Shown here piece by piece: positions 36,092-46,211 of a stretch of 64,000 bases of DNA. Within the stretch, counting starts at the first letter, position 1. Each line of letters begins with the position of its first letter. The notes below the pieces were generated by a model. The model saw nothing but the letters and a program-made list of their open reading frames with translations. It had not been told where the DNA came from and made no database searches. A program made the translations under genes and the position numbers. The stretch is from Azospirillum soli (GTDB taxonomy: Bacteria; Pseudomonadota; Alphaproteobacteria; Azospirillales; Azospirillaceae): the NCBI RefSeq assembly GCF_017876165.1, contig NZ_JAGINQ010000002.1, positions 1 through 64,000 of the forward strand, in the 5' to 3' direction.

Positions 36092-37024
36092 TCAGCCGTC
36101 GGCCCGCATGCGGCCGATGATGGTTTCCAGAACGGCGTCCGCCTGATCGTTGTCCACCTGGCAGGTGCCGGCCGCCTGATGGCCGCCGCCGCCATATTCC
36201 AGCATCAGCGGGCCGATGTCGGTTTTGGAGCTGCGGTTGATGATCGACTTGCCGCAGGCCAGCACGGTGTTCTGCTGCTTCAAGCCCCAGAGGACGTGGA
36301 TCGACACGTTGATCTCCGGGTACATGGCGTAGATCATGAAGCGGTTGCCGGCGTAGATCGTTTCTTCCTTGCGCAGGTCGATGACCACCACGTTGCCGTG
36401 GACCTTGGAGCAGCGCGCCAGCTGGTCCGAGAACTTCGCCTCATGCTCGAAATAGAGGCCCACGCGCTCCTTCACGTCGGGAAGGGCCAGGATCTCCTCG
36501 ATGGTGAGTGTCCGGCAGTGGTCGATCAGCTCCATCATCAGCTGGTAGTTGGAGATCCGGAAATCGCGGAATCGGCCCAGCCCGGTGCGCGCGTCCATGA
36601 TGAAGTTCAGCAGCGCCCAACCCTTCGGCGCCAGGATGTCGCCCGCCGAATACTGCGCGGAGTCGGCCTGATCGACCGCCGCCATCATCTCGTCGGAGAT
36701 GGTCGGGAAGCGTTCCTTCCCGCCGTAATAATTGTAGACGACCCGCGCGGCCGACGGGGCGGAAGCGTCGATGACGTGGTTGGTCTGCCCGCCGACGCGG
36801 ATGGTCTCAGACAGGTGATGGTCGAAGACCAGATGCGCGCCGGGCACGTAGGGCAGGTTGGTGGTGATGTCGCGATCGGTGATCTCGACCTTGCCGTCCT
36901 GCATGTCCTTGGGATGCACGAACTTGATCTCGTCTAGGATGCCCAGCTCCTTCAGGAGCACGGCGCAGACCAGCCCGTCGAAATCGGACCGGGTGACGAG
37001 ACGGTACTTCGTGACTTCGGACAT
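36092..37024 (-). CDS. DHH-family phosphoesterase
   Basis: 310 aa. Manganese-binding motifs are in order: RSDFDGLVCAVLL, then VFDHHLSE (the DHH motif), DQADSAQY, and the C-terminal DHHA1 motif GGGGHQAAGT. The superfamily includes exopolyphosphatases, NrnA-type oligoribonucleases and cyclic-dinucleotide phosphodiesterases; this protein is not obviously any one of them. The ATG at 37024 follows a GGGGGAA ribosome site; the frame is open 18 codons further. Upstream 84 bases is htpX on the same strand. Confidence 0.87.
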   Translation of the reverse strand: MSEVTKYRLVTRSDFDGLVCAVLLKELGILDEIKFVHPKDMQDGKVEITDRDITTNLPYVPGAHLVFDHHLSETIRVGGQTNHVIDASAPSAARVVYNYYGGKERFPTISDEMMAAVDQADSAQYSAGDILAPKGWALLNFIMDARTGLGRFRDFRISNYQLMMELIDHCRTLTIEEILALPDVKERVGLYFEHEAKFSDQLARCSKVHGNVVVIDLRKEETIYAGNRFMIYAMYPEINVSIHVLWGLKQQNTVLACGKSIINRSSKTDIGPLMLEYGGGGHQAAGTCQVDNDQADAVLETIIGRMRADG

Positions 37025-37108
37025 GCGTTCCCCCGTGTTGCCCCGCTGTTTACGGCAACCGGAGGGTAGTCGGACCACCTATTCCACGCAATCCTTATCC
37101 GGCCCTAC

Positions 37109-37999
37109 TCAGCCCCACGGCCCTCGCGACATGGTGGCCACGCCGGCCATTTCGTGCAGGCGGCGAACCCGTTCCTCCATCGCCGGGTGCGTGGAGAACA
37201 GGCTGTCAAAGCTGCGCCCGTGCAGCGGGTTGGCGATGAACAGGTGGGCGGTCGCCGGGTTGGCCTCCGCCTGATGGTTGGGGATCTGGTGGGCGTAGTT
37301 GTGGATGTTGGTCAGCGCGTCGGCCAGCCACAGCGGACGGCCGCAGATCTCGGCGCCGATGCGGTCGGCCTCGTACTCGCGGGTGCGGCTGATGGCCATC
37401 TGCACGACCATCGCGGCGAAAGGCGCCAGGATCGCCACGAGGATGCCGCCGATCATGCCCAGCGGGCTGCCGCCCTGCCCTTCCTCATTGTTCGAATGCG
37501 ACGCGCCGAAGAACATGCCGAAGTTGGCGATCATGGAGATCGCGCCGGCGATGGTCGCGGTGATGGTCATGATCAACGTGTCGCGGTTCTTCACATGCGC
37601 CAGCTCATGCGCCATGACGCCGGCGATCTCCTCCGGGCTCAGCATGCGCAGAAGGCCGGTAGTGGCGGCGACCGCCGCGTGGTCCGGGTCGCGGCCGGTG
37701 GCGAAGGCGTTGGGCTGGTCGTTCTCGATGATGTAGACGCGCGGCATGGGCAGGCCGGCGCGCTCCGCCAGACGGGCGACGATGCCGTAGAATTCCGGCG
37801 CCGAATAGCCGTCCACCTCCCGCGCGCCGTACATGGACAGCACCATGTCGCCGGAGTTCCAATAGCTGAACAGGTTCATGCCGAGCGCCATGATGAACGC
37901 GATCATCATGCCGCCCTTGCCGCCGATCAGATAGCCGATGCCCATGAACAGGGCCGTCAGGCCGGCAAGGAGGACGGTGGTCTTCACGTAGCTGGTCAT
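37109..37999 (-). CDS. htpX: Membrane zinc metalloprotease HtpX
   Basis: 296 aa. It has two N-terminal membrane helices ([20 protein letters not shown] and [17 protein letters not shown]), the M48 motif [14 protein letters not shown], two further hydrophobic segments after it, and the third-ligand Glu in [13 protein letters not shown]. It degrades damaged inner-membrane proteins together with FtsH. The ATG at 37999 is chosen as the family start (MTSYVKT). It is divergent from the SdhAF4-like gene, with 118 bp between starts. Confidence 0.95.
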   Translation of the reverse strand: MTSYVKTTVLLAGLTALFMGIGYLIGGKGGMMIAFIMALGMNLFSYWNSGDMVLSMYGAREVDGYSAPEFYGIVARLAERAGLPMPRVYIIENDQPNAFATGRDPDHAAVAATTGLLRMLSPEEIAGVMAHELAHVKNRDTLIMTITATIAGAISMIANFGMFFGASHSNNEEGQGGSPLGMIGGILVAILAPFAAMVVQMAISRTREYEADRIGAEICGRPLWLADALTNIHNYAHQIPNHQAEANPATAHLFIANPLHGRSFDSLFSTHPAMEERVRRLHEMAGVATMSRGPWG

Positions 38000-38117
38000 G
38001 GTCGGTCTTGCTTGTCTCAACGAAGTACGCCGATGGGGCTTCCCGCCGCGCATCGGTGGTGATATGGGCCTTGGCGAAGGCGGCGTTCAAGATGGTTTGC
38101 CGCCGCAGCCATCCCAT

Positions 38118-38336
38118 ATGACGGCCATGACTGACAAGACACCCACCACCGACACCACCCCGCCCGCCACCGGAACGGCGCCCATCGATCCGGCGCCCGT
38201 CGATTCCGTACAGGGCGAAACCGACACCGCCATCAAGGGACCGGAGCAGAAGCCGGGCGAGATCGGCGGTCCGAAGGGGCCGGAGCCGACCCGCTACGGC
38301 GACTGGGAGTTCAAGGGCCGCTGCTCGGACTTCTGA
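38118..38336 (+). CDS. DUF1674 / SdhAF4-like succinate dehydrogenase assembly factor
   Basis: 72 aa (69 if the ATG at 38127 is used). The N-terminus is a disordered Thr/Pro-rich stretch. The last 25 residues end GPEPTRYGDWEFKGRCSDF, the diagnostic SdhAF4 tail. Family members bind flavinylated SdhA and protect it before complex II assembly. It overlaps the convergent pentapeptide gene by 26 bases. Confidence 0.88.
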   Translation: MTAMTDKTPTTDTTPPATGTAPIDPAPVDSVQGETDTAIKGPEQKPGEIGGPKGPEPTRYGDWEFKGRCSDF

Positions 38337-39612
38337 TCGCCGGGGCACAGGGAGCGCACGGGGCACAGGGCGCCGGCAGGCGGGCCATCCTGGCGCTCGC
38401 CAGATTGGTCTGCTCCAGCGTCGCCCCGTCCAGCCGCGCATCGTCCAGGTCGGCCCCGCGCAGGTCCGCGCCCGACAGCACGGCGTCGCGCAGGTCGCAG
38501 GGCCAGCGCCGCCCCGTGGCCCGGCCTTGCGCGTCCAGCAGTTCGATGGGCCGCAGCACCGCCGACAGCAGCCGCGCGTTGGTCAGGTCGGCCCCGCGCA
38601 AGCAAGCCCCCGACAGGTCCGCGCCGTCCAGGCAGGCGCCGCGCAGGTTGCAGCCGGACAGGTCGGCCATTTGCAGCACGCATTGCCGGAAGGACGCTCC
38701 GGCCAGCGAGCAGCCCTTCAGCACCGCCCCGCGCAGGTCGCAGCCCTCGAAGTCGATCCCGTCGAAGCGGGCGCTGGCCAGTTCGAAGCGCCGCCCACCC
38801 TGGCCGTTGCTGTTGATCCATTGCACATGGTCGGCCAGCCGCTGTTCCACGTCCGGCGGCAATTGCGCGCCGCTGCGGCGGGCCACGGCGTCGTAGAGCT
38901 GCGCGCCGTCGAAATCCGCCGCGCCGAGGGGCACGTTGCGCAGCTCGCAGTGGCGCAGGTCGGCGTAGCGGAAATGGGCCCCTTCCACCGTCGCGTTATT
39001 CAACAGCGCGTGCTTCATCTTGGCGTCGGTGAAGTCCGCCCCCGACAGATCGGCGCCGGACAGGTTGGCGCTGAACAGCTTCGCCTCGGACAGGTTGGCG
39101 CCGCGCAAAACCGCCTTGGACAGGTTGACCCCGGTCAGATCCGCACCCCGCAGATCAGCGTCCTGCAAATCCGCGCCGCTGAGATTGACCGGCTTGTCCA
39201 GGGCGCGCTGTCCCTTGCCGACCCAGAACATCAGCTGGCCCGGCCGCAGGTCGGCCTTGCGGAAGTCGGCACCGCGCAAGGTCGCCTTCATCATGTTCGC
39301 CCCGCGCAGGTCGGCCTGACGCAGGCAGCTCCCCGTCAGGTCGGCGGAGGCGAGGTTGGCCCCGAACAGGTCGGCTCCCTGAAAGCTGGTCCGCATCAGC
39401 CGGGCGTGGCTGAAATCGGCGCCCGCCATCACCGCCCCCACCAGCACCTGTTCGGACAGGTTTCGTCCGGCGAAGGAGACGCCCTTGGCCGTGAACAGGC
39501 GCCCGTTGGGCTTGCCCTTCAGAAAGAGCTTGTGATCGTTGAGGGCAATCATCAGTTCGCTGGAACCGATCGTGCCGTCGCTCGTCTGAACCTTGCGCGT
39601 GTTCATCGCCAT
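38311..39612 (-). CDS. Pentapeptide-repeat protein
   Basis: 433 aa from the ATG at 39612; an ATG two codons later or a TTG at 39654 are alternatives. After a 45-residue N-terminal segment with DGTIGSSELMIAL, most of the protein is A(D/N)LxG-type pentapeptide repeats in two blocks (about 60-230 and 275-420), for example ADLQDADLRGADLTGVNLSK. The blocks are separated by a non-repeat insert around EQRLADHVQWINSNGQGG. It would fold as one or two right-handed beta-helices. Function is unknown; some relatives mimic DNA and protect gyrase. The C-terminus is odd: a CAPCAPCAP tandem just before it overlaps the SdhAF4-like gene. Confidence 0.85.
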   Translation of the reverse strand: MAMNTRKVQTSDGTIGSSELMIALNDHKLFLKGKPNGRLFTAKGVSFAGRNLSEQVLVGAVMAGADFSHARLMRTSFQGADLFGANLASADLTGSCLRQADLRGANMMKATLRGADFRKADLRPGQLMFWVGKGQRALDKPVNLSGADLQDADLRGADLTGVNLSKAVLRGANLSEAKLFSANLSGADLSGADFTDAKMKHALLNNATVEGAHFRYADLRHCELRNVPLGAADFDGAQLYDAVARRSGAQLPPDVEQRLADHVQWINSNGQGGRRFELASARFDGIDFEGCDLRGAVLKGCSLAGASFRQCVLQMADLSGCNLRGACLDGADLSGACLRGADLTNARLLSAVLRPIELLDAQGRATGRRWPCDLRDAVLSGADLRGADLDDARLDGATLEQTNLASARMARLPAPCAPCAPCAPAIRSPSSGP

Positions 39613-40005
39613 ATCCAGCACGCCGGCGCCTTTTCCGGAAGACGCCTCTGCCAAACGTTATAGTGCACATGGTTCGGTGCCGTTCAACCGGCAAAGCACC
39701 GCAAGGCGGTCGTATAGCGTGGAACGCAGGTTTCTGAGCTCGGGCATGATCGCAACGGCACCATGCGCCACGACAGTGGACCGATAAATTTCCGGAACGC
39801 GGTGCTTTCTTTCGGCGGAAAGTGACCGAGCGCGCTGGGCAGGCTTTCCGCCGAAAGCGATGACATTAAACCTATAAACCGGACAACAAAAACACATACA
39901 TATGCATTAAAGGACAATAGTCCCTGTTTGTTATTGCTCCGCCTCGCCCGCCATCGTAGGATACGGCCAAGCCAACGGTGCTTTGTGCGTGCAGGGAGGT
40001 CCGCC
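39613..40005. other. 390-bp gap with lower GC between two divergent genes
   Basis: No supportable gene. It contains the 14-bp inverted repeat listed separately and an AT-rich stretch at about 39865-39945 that may hold the promoter of the nuclease gene. Confidence 0.45.
39809..39857. repeat. 14-bp perfect inverted repeat
   Basis: CTTTCGGCGGAAAG (39809-39822) and CTTTCCGCCGAAAG (39844-39857), separated by 21 bases. Each arm is itself nearly palindromic. It could be a pair of operator half-sites or an RNA hairpin in the leader of either divergent gene. Confidence 0.8.
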
Positions 40006-40470
40006 GTGTCAACCGGAATGCGCGTTCTGATCCTGTGCGCGGCCCTGTTCGGCGGCGCGTTGCCGCAGAGGGCCAGCGGAGCCTCGCCGCTGCTGCCCGG
40101 CCCCATTCCAGCCGAGGTTCTGGAAGTGGTGGACGGCGACACGCTGACCGTGCGCGCCATGATCTGGCTGGGGCAGGTGGTCGAGACCAACGTGCGGGTG
40201 GATGGGCTGGATGCGCCGGAGATGCGCGCCCGCTGCCCCCGCGAAAAGGAACTGGCCGAGGCCGCCCGCGACCTGACCCGGCGCCTGATCGGGGCCAGCA
40301 CGATCAGCCTGATGGACGTGCAGCCGGATAAGTACGGCGGCCGGGTGCGCGCCCGCGTGGTGACCTTCGGCGGGGACGACCTGTCGCAATCGCTCATCAA
40401 GGCCGGGCTCGCCCGCCCCTATCACGGCGAACGCCGCCAGCCCTGGTGCGACGGCGCGGGCGTGGGGTAA
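40006..40470 (+). CDS. Secreted thermonuclease-like (SNase) protein
   Basis: 154 aa. A short signal peptide (MRVLILCAALFGGALPQ preceded by a few residues) leads to the SNase OB-fold: VLEVVDGDTLTVRA, then VRVDGLDAPEMRARC with the catalytic Arg region, EAARDLTRRLI, and DKYGGRVRARV. It probably cleaves nucleic acids in the periplasm or outside the cell. GTG at 40006 is chosen because GGGAGG lies six bases before it; the ATG four codons later has none. Confidence 0.85.
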   Translation: MSTGMRVLILCAALFGGALPQRASGASPLLPGPIPAEVLEVVDGDTLTVRAMIWLGQVVETNVRVDGLDAPEMRARCPREKELAEAARDLTRRLIGASTISLMDVQPDKYGGRVRARVVTFGGDDLSQSLIKAGLARPYHGERRQPWCDGAGVG

Positions 40471-40477
40471 GCCGTCC

Positions 40478-41329
40478 TCAGCGGCAGCGGTCCAGTTCAA
40501 CCTTGTCATGGGAGCAGATGACCCGCACCTCCCCGCCGTGGCCGCGCAGCAGACCGCGCAGCCGGTCCTGGTTGGCGAGGCGGGACTTGCGGTCCACCTC
40601 CATCATCGCCTGATAGGCGCGCATGCCCGGCGGGCAGTGCGGGTTGTTCACGTCCATCTCGCCATGGAAGAAGTAGGCGTCGCCGGCCAGCAGCAGCCAT
40701 TGCCCGTCATTCGAGTGCCCGCCATTCGAGTGTCCGCCGGTGTCCACCGCGATTCCGCAATGCCCCCAGGTGTGGCCGACCAGCGGGACCATTAGGATCT
40801 CCGGCGGCAGCCCCTTCAGGTCGCGCACCGCCTCGAAGCCGAACCAAGGCTCGCCGCCGGCCTCGTAGGCCTGCCAGTTTACCGCCTCGTCCCACTGTTG
40901 CGTGCGGTAGCGCTGGGAAGCGATGAAGCCATGCCGCTGCGCGCGGGCCGCTTCCAGTTCGCGCCCGAAGACATGGACGGTGGCGTTGGGAAAATCCTCG
41001 ATGCCGCCGGCGTGGTCGAAGTCCAGATGCGTCACCACGATGTGCCGCACGTCCGACGCCTGGAAGCCCTGCCGTTCGACGGCGCGGAGCGCCGTGTCCT
41101 CTTCGCGCAATTGGATGTTGTTGAGCGCCAGGAAGAAGGGGCTGAGACGCGGGCGCGGCTGGTGCACGTCGCGCAGCCCGAACCCGGTGTCCACCAGCAC
41201 AAGCCCCTGGTCGGTTTCGATCAGCAGGCAATGGCAGACGAGATGCGCGGTCAGCCCGCGGCTGTAGCCGTCGAACAGCCGGCCGCCCACCGGGCAGGCG
41301 CTTCCGCAATTCAGGTGATGGATCCGCAT
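40478..41329 (-). CDS. Metallo-beta-lactamase-fold hydrolase (lactonase-like)
   Basis: 283 aa. The zinc motif THLDFDHAGG (HxxxDH) sits near residue 110, with VGHTWGH, the metal-bridging Asp in LLLAGDAYF and a final ICSHD. The layout is that of AttM/AiiA-like and related MBL hydrolases. Whether it degrades acyl-homoserine lactones is not shown. The sequence GGHSNGGHSND contains a short in-frame tandem duplication (about 40710-40740). The ATG at 41329 starts MRIHHLNCGSACP; the upstream frame is rejected. It lies downstream of acs on the same strand, after a hairpin. Confidence 0.82.
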   Translation of the reverse strand: MRIHHLNCGSACPVGGRLFDGYSRGLTAHLVCHCLLIETDQGLVLVDTGFGLRDVHQPRPRLSPFFLALNNIQLREEDTALRAVERQGFQASDVRHIVVTHLDFDHAGGIEDFPNATVHVFGRELEAARAQRHGFIASQRYRTQQWDEAVNWQAYEAGGEPWFGFEAVRDLKGLPPEILMVPLVGHTWGHCGIAVDTGGHSNGGHSNDGQWLLLAGDAYFFHGEMDVNNPHCPPGMRAYQAMMEVDRKSRLANQDRLRGLLRGHGGEVRVICSHDKVELDRCR

Positions 41330-41407
41330 CGCCGTCTCTTTGAGGGTTCGGCGACACAACAGGGCGGAGACAAGCCCGTTCCGAAACGAAACCGGAGCCG
41401 AAACGAA

Positions 41408-41432
41408 ACCGGGGGCCACGAAGGCCCCCGGT
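41408..41432 (-). terminator. Hairpin downstream of acs
   Basis: ACCGGGGGCC (41408-41417) pairs perfectly with GGCCCCCGGT (41423-41432) around a 5-base loop, 31 bases after the acs stop. The T-run on the minus strand is weak (GGTTTCGTTT), so termination may be partial. Confidence 0.7.
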
Positions 41433-41462
41433 CCGTAACGTTCCCCGTGAACCCGGGCCTTA

Positions 41463-43403
<1,941 letters not shown>

Positions 43404-43761
43404 TGGCTCGCGATTCCCCCGTAGTGCTTCTGGTTGTGCCCTGATCAGGCTTTAGAGCGGCCGAGCACCGCCCCTGTTGCCGGGCATTATCCACACAAGT
43501 CCCCGGTTCGACAAGCAAAACGGCCGATTGGACACTCATACGAAAGGGGTCTTGAAGTCCCCTTTGTTGCGGTGCAGCGCCTGTTTGTTTAAAAAGCCGA
43601 ATTGAAGAATGCACGTCAGCGCGCGACTATTTGTCGCGCCTAGCCGATTGGCCTAGGACCCCTTCGGGCCCGCCTCGTGCAAGCTTAACCACGCATTAAC
43701 CGAAACCGCCTAGTGTGTGCGGCACAGGAAAACAGCACGCCACCTTGGCAAGGGCATCGAC
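43404..43761. other. 358-bp divergent promoter region of acs and a small gene
   Basis: No gene. A perfect 7-bp hairpin GCGCGAC-TATTT-GTCGCGC lies at 43621-43639 and could be an operator or leader structure. AT-rich runs near 43590 and 43685 may contain promoters; I could not find a convincing sigma54 or sigma70 site for acs. Confidence 0.45.
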
Positions 43762-44001
43762 ATGGCCAGCACGACCAACGCGGACGGCACCACGACCGGC
43801 GGGATCGATCTGGCCAGCCGTCTGACGCAGATGGGCAACCGCACCAACCTGATGGTGATCGACGCCGTGCTGCGCGCCGCTCCCCCAACAGGGGAGGAGC
43901 AGGGCTTCGCCGACGCGGCGGCGGAGGTGCGGGCGCTGGCCCGGCGCATGCTTCAGGCCACCCAGGATCTCCAGGCGACCATTTGCGAGCCGGCCGAGTA
44001 G
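43762..44001 (+). CDS. Hypothetical 79-residue protein
   Basis: 79 aa, soluble. It starts MASTTNADGTTTGGIDLASR and continues with a helical stretch (FADAAAEVRALARRMLQATQDLQ). AAGGG lies 7-8 bases before the ATG at 43762. No family is recognised. It is convergent with the EVE-domain gene, with 22 bases between the stops. Confidence 0.6.
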   Translation: MASTTNADGTTTGGIDLASRLTQMGNRTNLMVIDAVLRAAPPTGEEQGFADAAAEVRALARRMLQATQDLQATICEPAE

Positions 44002-44023
44002 CGCCCGCTTTTCTCACCTCACA

Positions 44024-44437
44024 TCAAGCCGCAATCCCTGCCAGTTCACAGACGCGCGCCCATTCGTCGTCGGTGACCGGGCAGACCGACAGGCGCGACT
44101 GGCGCACCAGCGACATGCCCTGCAACAGCGGGTCGGCCTTCATGGTCTTCAGCGTGACCGGCGAGTTCACGGGCATCACCGCCCGCACGTCCACCATGCC
44201 GAAGCGGCCGGCCGGATCGCTGGGGTCCGGGTAGTATTCCCGCGCGATCTCCACGATGCCGACCACCTCCAGCCCCTCGTTCGAGTGGTAGAAGAAGGCG
44301 CGGTCGCCGATCTTCATGGCCTTCAGGTTGTTCGACGCCTGGTGGTTGCGCACGCCGTCCCAATGGGTGGTACCGTCGGCGACCATGCGGTCCCACGAAT
44401 ACTTGAAGGGCTCCGACTTCAGAAGCCAGCGGGCCAT
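44024..44437 (-). CDS. EVE-domain protein
   Basis: 137 aa. The PUA-like EVE fold is clear: MARWLLKSEPFKYSWDRM, THWDGVRNHQASNNLKAM, FFYHSNEGLEVVGI. EVE domains bind modified bases in DNA or RNA; stand-alone bacterial members are mostly uncharacterised. It is the last gene of the leftward tsaD - gpsA - small ORF - YciI - EVE series, 30 bases after the YciI gene. Confidence 0.92.
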   Translation of the reverse strand: MARWLLKSEPFKYSWDRMVADGTTHWDGVRNHQASNNLKAMKIGDRAFFYHSNEGLEVVGIVEIAREYYPDPSDPAGRFGMVDVRAVMPVNSPVTLKTMKADPLLQGMSLVRQSRLSVCPVTDDEWARVCELAGIAA

Positions 44438-44467
44438 CGTCGTCCGTCTCCGCTCAATCCTTGGGGC

Positions 44468-44752
44468 TCAGTCCTTGGGGAACACCCGGCGCCACGGCCG
44501 GATCGTCACGTTTTCGAACAGGCCGGCCTTGGCGTAGGGGTCGTTGGCGGCGAAGTCCTGGGCGGCGGCGCCATCGGCGCAATCTACGATTAACAGACTG
44601 CCGACCATCGCCTGACCGTCGTCGGACAGCAGCGGGCCGGCGGCGTACAGGCGCTCGCCGATGGACTCCAGATAGGCCAGATGAGCGGCACGGTTGTCGA
44701 GGCGCACCTGCGCCGCACCCGCCTTGTCGGTGCAGTGGAACATGTAAAGCAT
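44468..44752 (-). CDS. YciI-family protein
   Basis: 94 aa dimeric alpha/beta ferredoxin-like fold. It begins MLYMFHCTDKAGAAQVRLDN, then AHLAYLESIG, AAGPLLSDDG, and ends FENVTIRPWRRVF. The conserved His-Asp pair of the family (AAHLAYL and DDG) is present. Function is unproven; relatives include chlorinated-compound enzymes. GGGAGGG precedes the ATG. It lies between a small ORF and the EVE gene. Confidence 0.92.
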   Translation of the reverse strand: MLYMFHCTDKAGAAQVRLDNRAAHLAYLESIGERLYAAGPLLSDDGQAMVGSLLIVDCADGAAAQDFAANDPYAKAGLFENVTIRPWRRVFPKD

Positions 44753-44906
44753 TGGGGACCCTCCCGTTCTTTCGGCGGGGGAGCCTAGCGCAGCCGGGGT
44801 CCGGTGGGAAGCGGCGGAGACGCTTCAGGAAAGCGGGGCTCAACCGCCGCGATACGCCCACCAGAACGGCAGGCGCGCGCAACGCGGGCGGGACGGCGCA
44901 GGCCGA

Positions 44907-45038
44907 TCATCCGGCGGTGCTGCGTTTAACGGCCTCTCGTCCGCCGGCCTTGCCGCCCACGCCCCAAACGGCCAGCGGCGCGGCGGCGCGGGGCGCCAGC
45001 GCGGCAAGGGTCTGCAGCAGGAACGTCAGGGCGGACAT
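44907..45038 (-). CDS. Small ORF, 43 residues, hydrophobic
   Basis: 43 aa: MSALTFLLQTLAALAPRAAA, then a Gly-rich and basic tail. GAGGAGG lies 8 bases before the ATG, a near-perfect ribosome site. It lies 80 bases after gpsA and 154 bases before the YciI gene on the same strand. No family is recognised. The hydrophobic first half could be a weak membrane anchor. Confidence 0.5.
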   Translation of the reverse strand: MSALTFLLQTLAALAPRAAAPLAVWGVGGKAGGREAVKRSTAG

Positions 45039-45118
45039 GGATTGAGCCTCCTCGTTGGGAACCGCAGGCAGCGTGCCACGGAAAGAACCGCCCTTGCAAC
45101 CCATCCGAGAGCGGAAGG

Positions 45119-46138
45119 CTAGTTTCCCTCGCCCCGGAACGGGCGCGCCAGCAGACCGGCGATCGTTTCGTCCAGATCGGCGCCCCGGTTAAGGATCGCG
45201 TCCACCGCCGCGCAGAGCGGCATGTCCACGCCCTTCTTCCGCGCCAGCCCGACCACGGCGGCGGCGGTGTAGACGCCCTCGGCCACCGAACGGCGCTCGG
45301 CCAGGATGTCCGCCAGCGTACGCCCTTGCCCCAGCGCCGCGCCCAGCGACATATTGCGCGATTGCAGGCTGGAGCAGGTCAGCGTCAGGTCGCCCAGACC
45401 CGACAGCCCCATCAGCGTCTCCGCCCGTCCGCCGAGCGCCAGCGCCAGCCGGGTGATTTCCGCCAGACCGCGCGTGATCAACGCCGCCCGCGCGTTGTCG
45501 CCGAGCTTGCGCCCCTCCACCACGCCGCAGGCAATGGCCAGCACGTTCTTCACCGCCCCGCCGATCTGGGAGCCGACCACGTCGTCCGACAGGTAGGGGC
45601 GGAAGGTGCGGCTGCCCAGCGCCTCGACCAGAGCCGCACCGATGGCGGTGTCCGCGCAGGCCAGCGTCACGGCGGTCGGCAGCCCCCGCGCCACCTCGGC
45701 CGCGAAGGTCGGGCCGGACAGCACGGCGATGGGCGTCCCGGCGGGCAGTTCAACCTCCGCCGCCTCGCTCATCAGGGCAAAGCTGTCGAGTTCGATGCCC
45801 TTGGCGCAGATGACCACCGGCACGCCCGCCCGCAGATGCGGCGCCAATTGCCGGCAGCCCGACCGCAGATGCTGCGCCGGGGTCACCAGCAGAATGGCGT
45901 CGCAAGCACCGATCTCCGCCAGATCGCCGGTCGCCCGAAGCTCCGGCGGCAGAGTCACGCCCGGCAGATAGTCGCGATTCTCGTGCGCGGTGTTGATGGA
46001 CTCCACGACGGCCGGCTCGCGCGCCCACAGCAACGCCTCGCGCCCGGCGCGCAGGGCCGCCAGCGCCAGCGCCGTGCCCCAGGCGCCGCCGCCGATGACG
46101 CCGATGCGCCGGTAAGTCGCCGTGCCGCCTGCCGTCAT
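45119..46138 (-). CDS. gpsA: NAD(P)-dependent glycerol-3-phosphate dehydrogenase
   Basis: 339 aa. It reduces dihydroxyacetone phosphate to sn-glycerol 3-phosphate for phospholipid synthesis. Features are the N-terminal Rossmann motif IGVIGGGAWGTALA, VICAKGIE, SGPTFAAEVARG, the catalytic Lys in GGAVKNVLAIACG, and GLSGLGDLTLTC. The length is normal. It follows tsaD by 73 bases on the same strand. Confidence 0.96.
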   Translation of the reverse strand: MTAGGTATYRRIGVIGGGAWGTALALAALRAGREALLWAREPAVVESINTAHENRDYLPGVTLPPELRATGDLAEIGACDAILLVTPAQHLRSGCRQLAPHLRAGVPVVICAKGIELDSFALMSEAAEVELPAGTPIAVLSGPTFAAEVARGLPTAVTLACADTAIGAALVEALGSRTFRPYLSDDVVGSQIGGAVKNVLAIACGVVEGRKLGDNARAALITRGLAEITRLALALGGRAETLMGLSGLGDLTLTCSSLQSRNMSLGAALGQGRTLADILAERRSVAEGVYTAAAVVGLARKKGVDMPLCAAVDAILNRGADLDETIAGLLARPFRGEGN

Positions 46139-46211
46139 GTCGTGTCCCCGCTCGCTCCGATGTTCGGACGCCTGTTTAGGACGGCAGCTGTGATGCTCGC
46201 AACCGCCGGCT

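Noticed and set aside
40700..40745. Minisatellite in the MBL hydrolase gene
   Set aside because: Only two in-frame copies of a 15-base unit (GGHSN); a small duplication in a surface loop rather than a repeat array.
43404..43500. Sigma54 promoter for acs
   Set aside because: I looked for a GG-N10-GC core with flanking consensus upstream of acs and found no convincing match.
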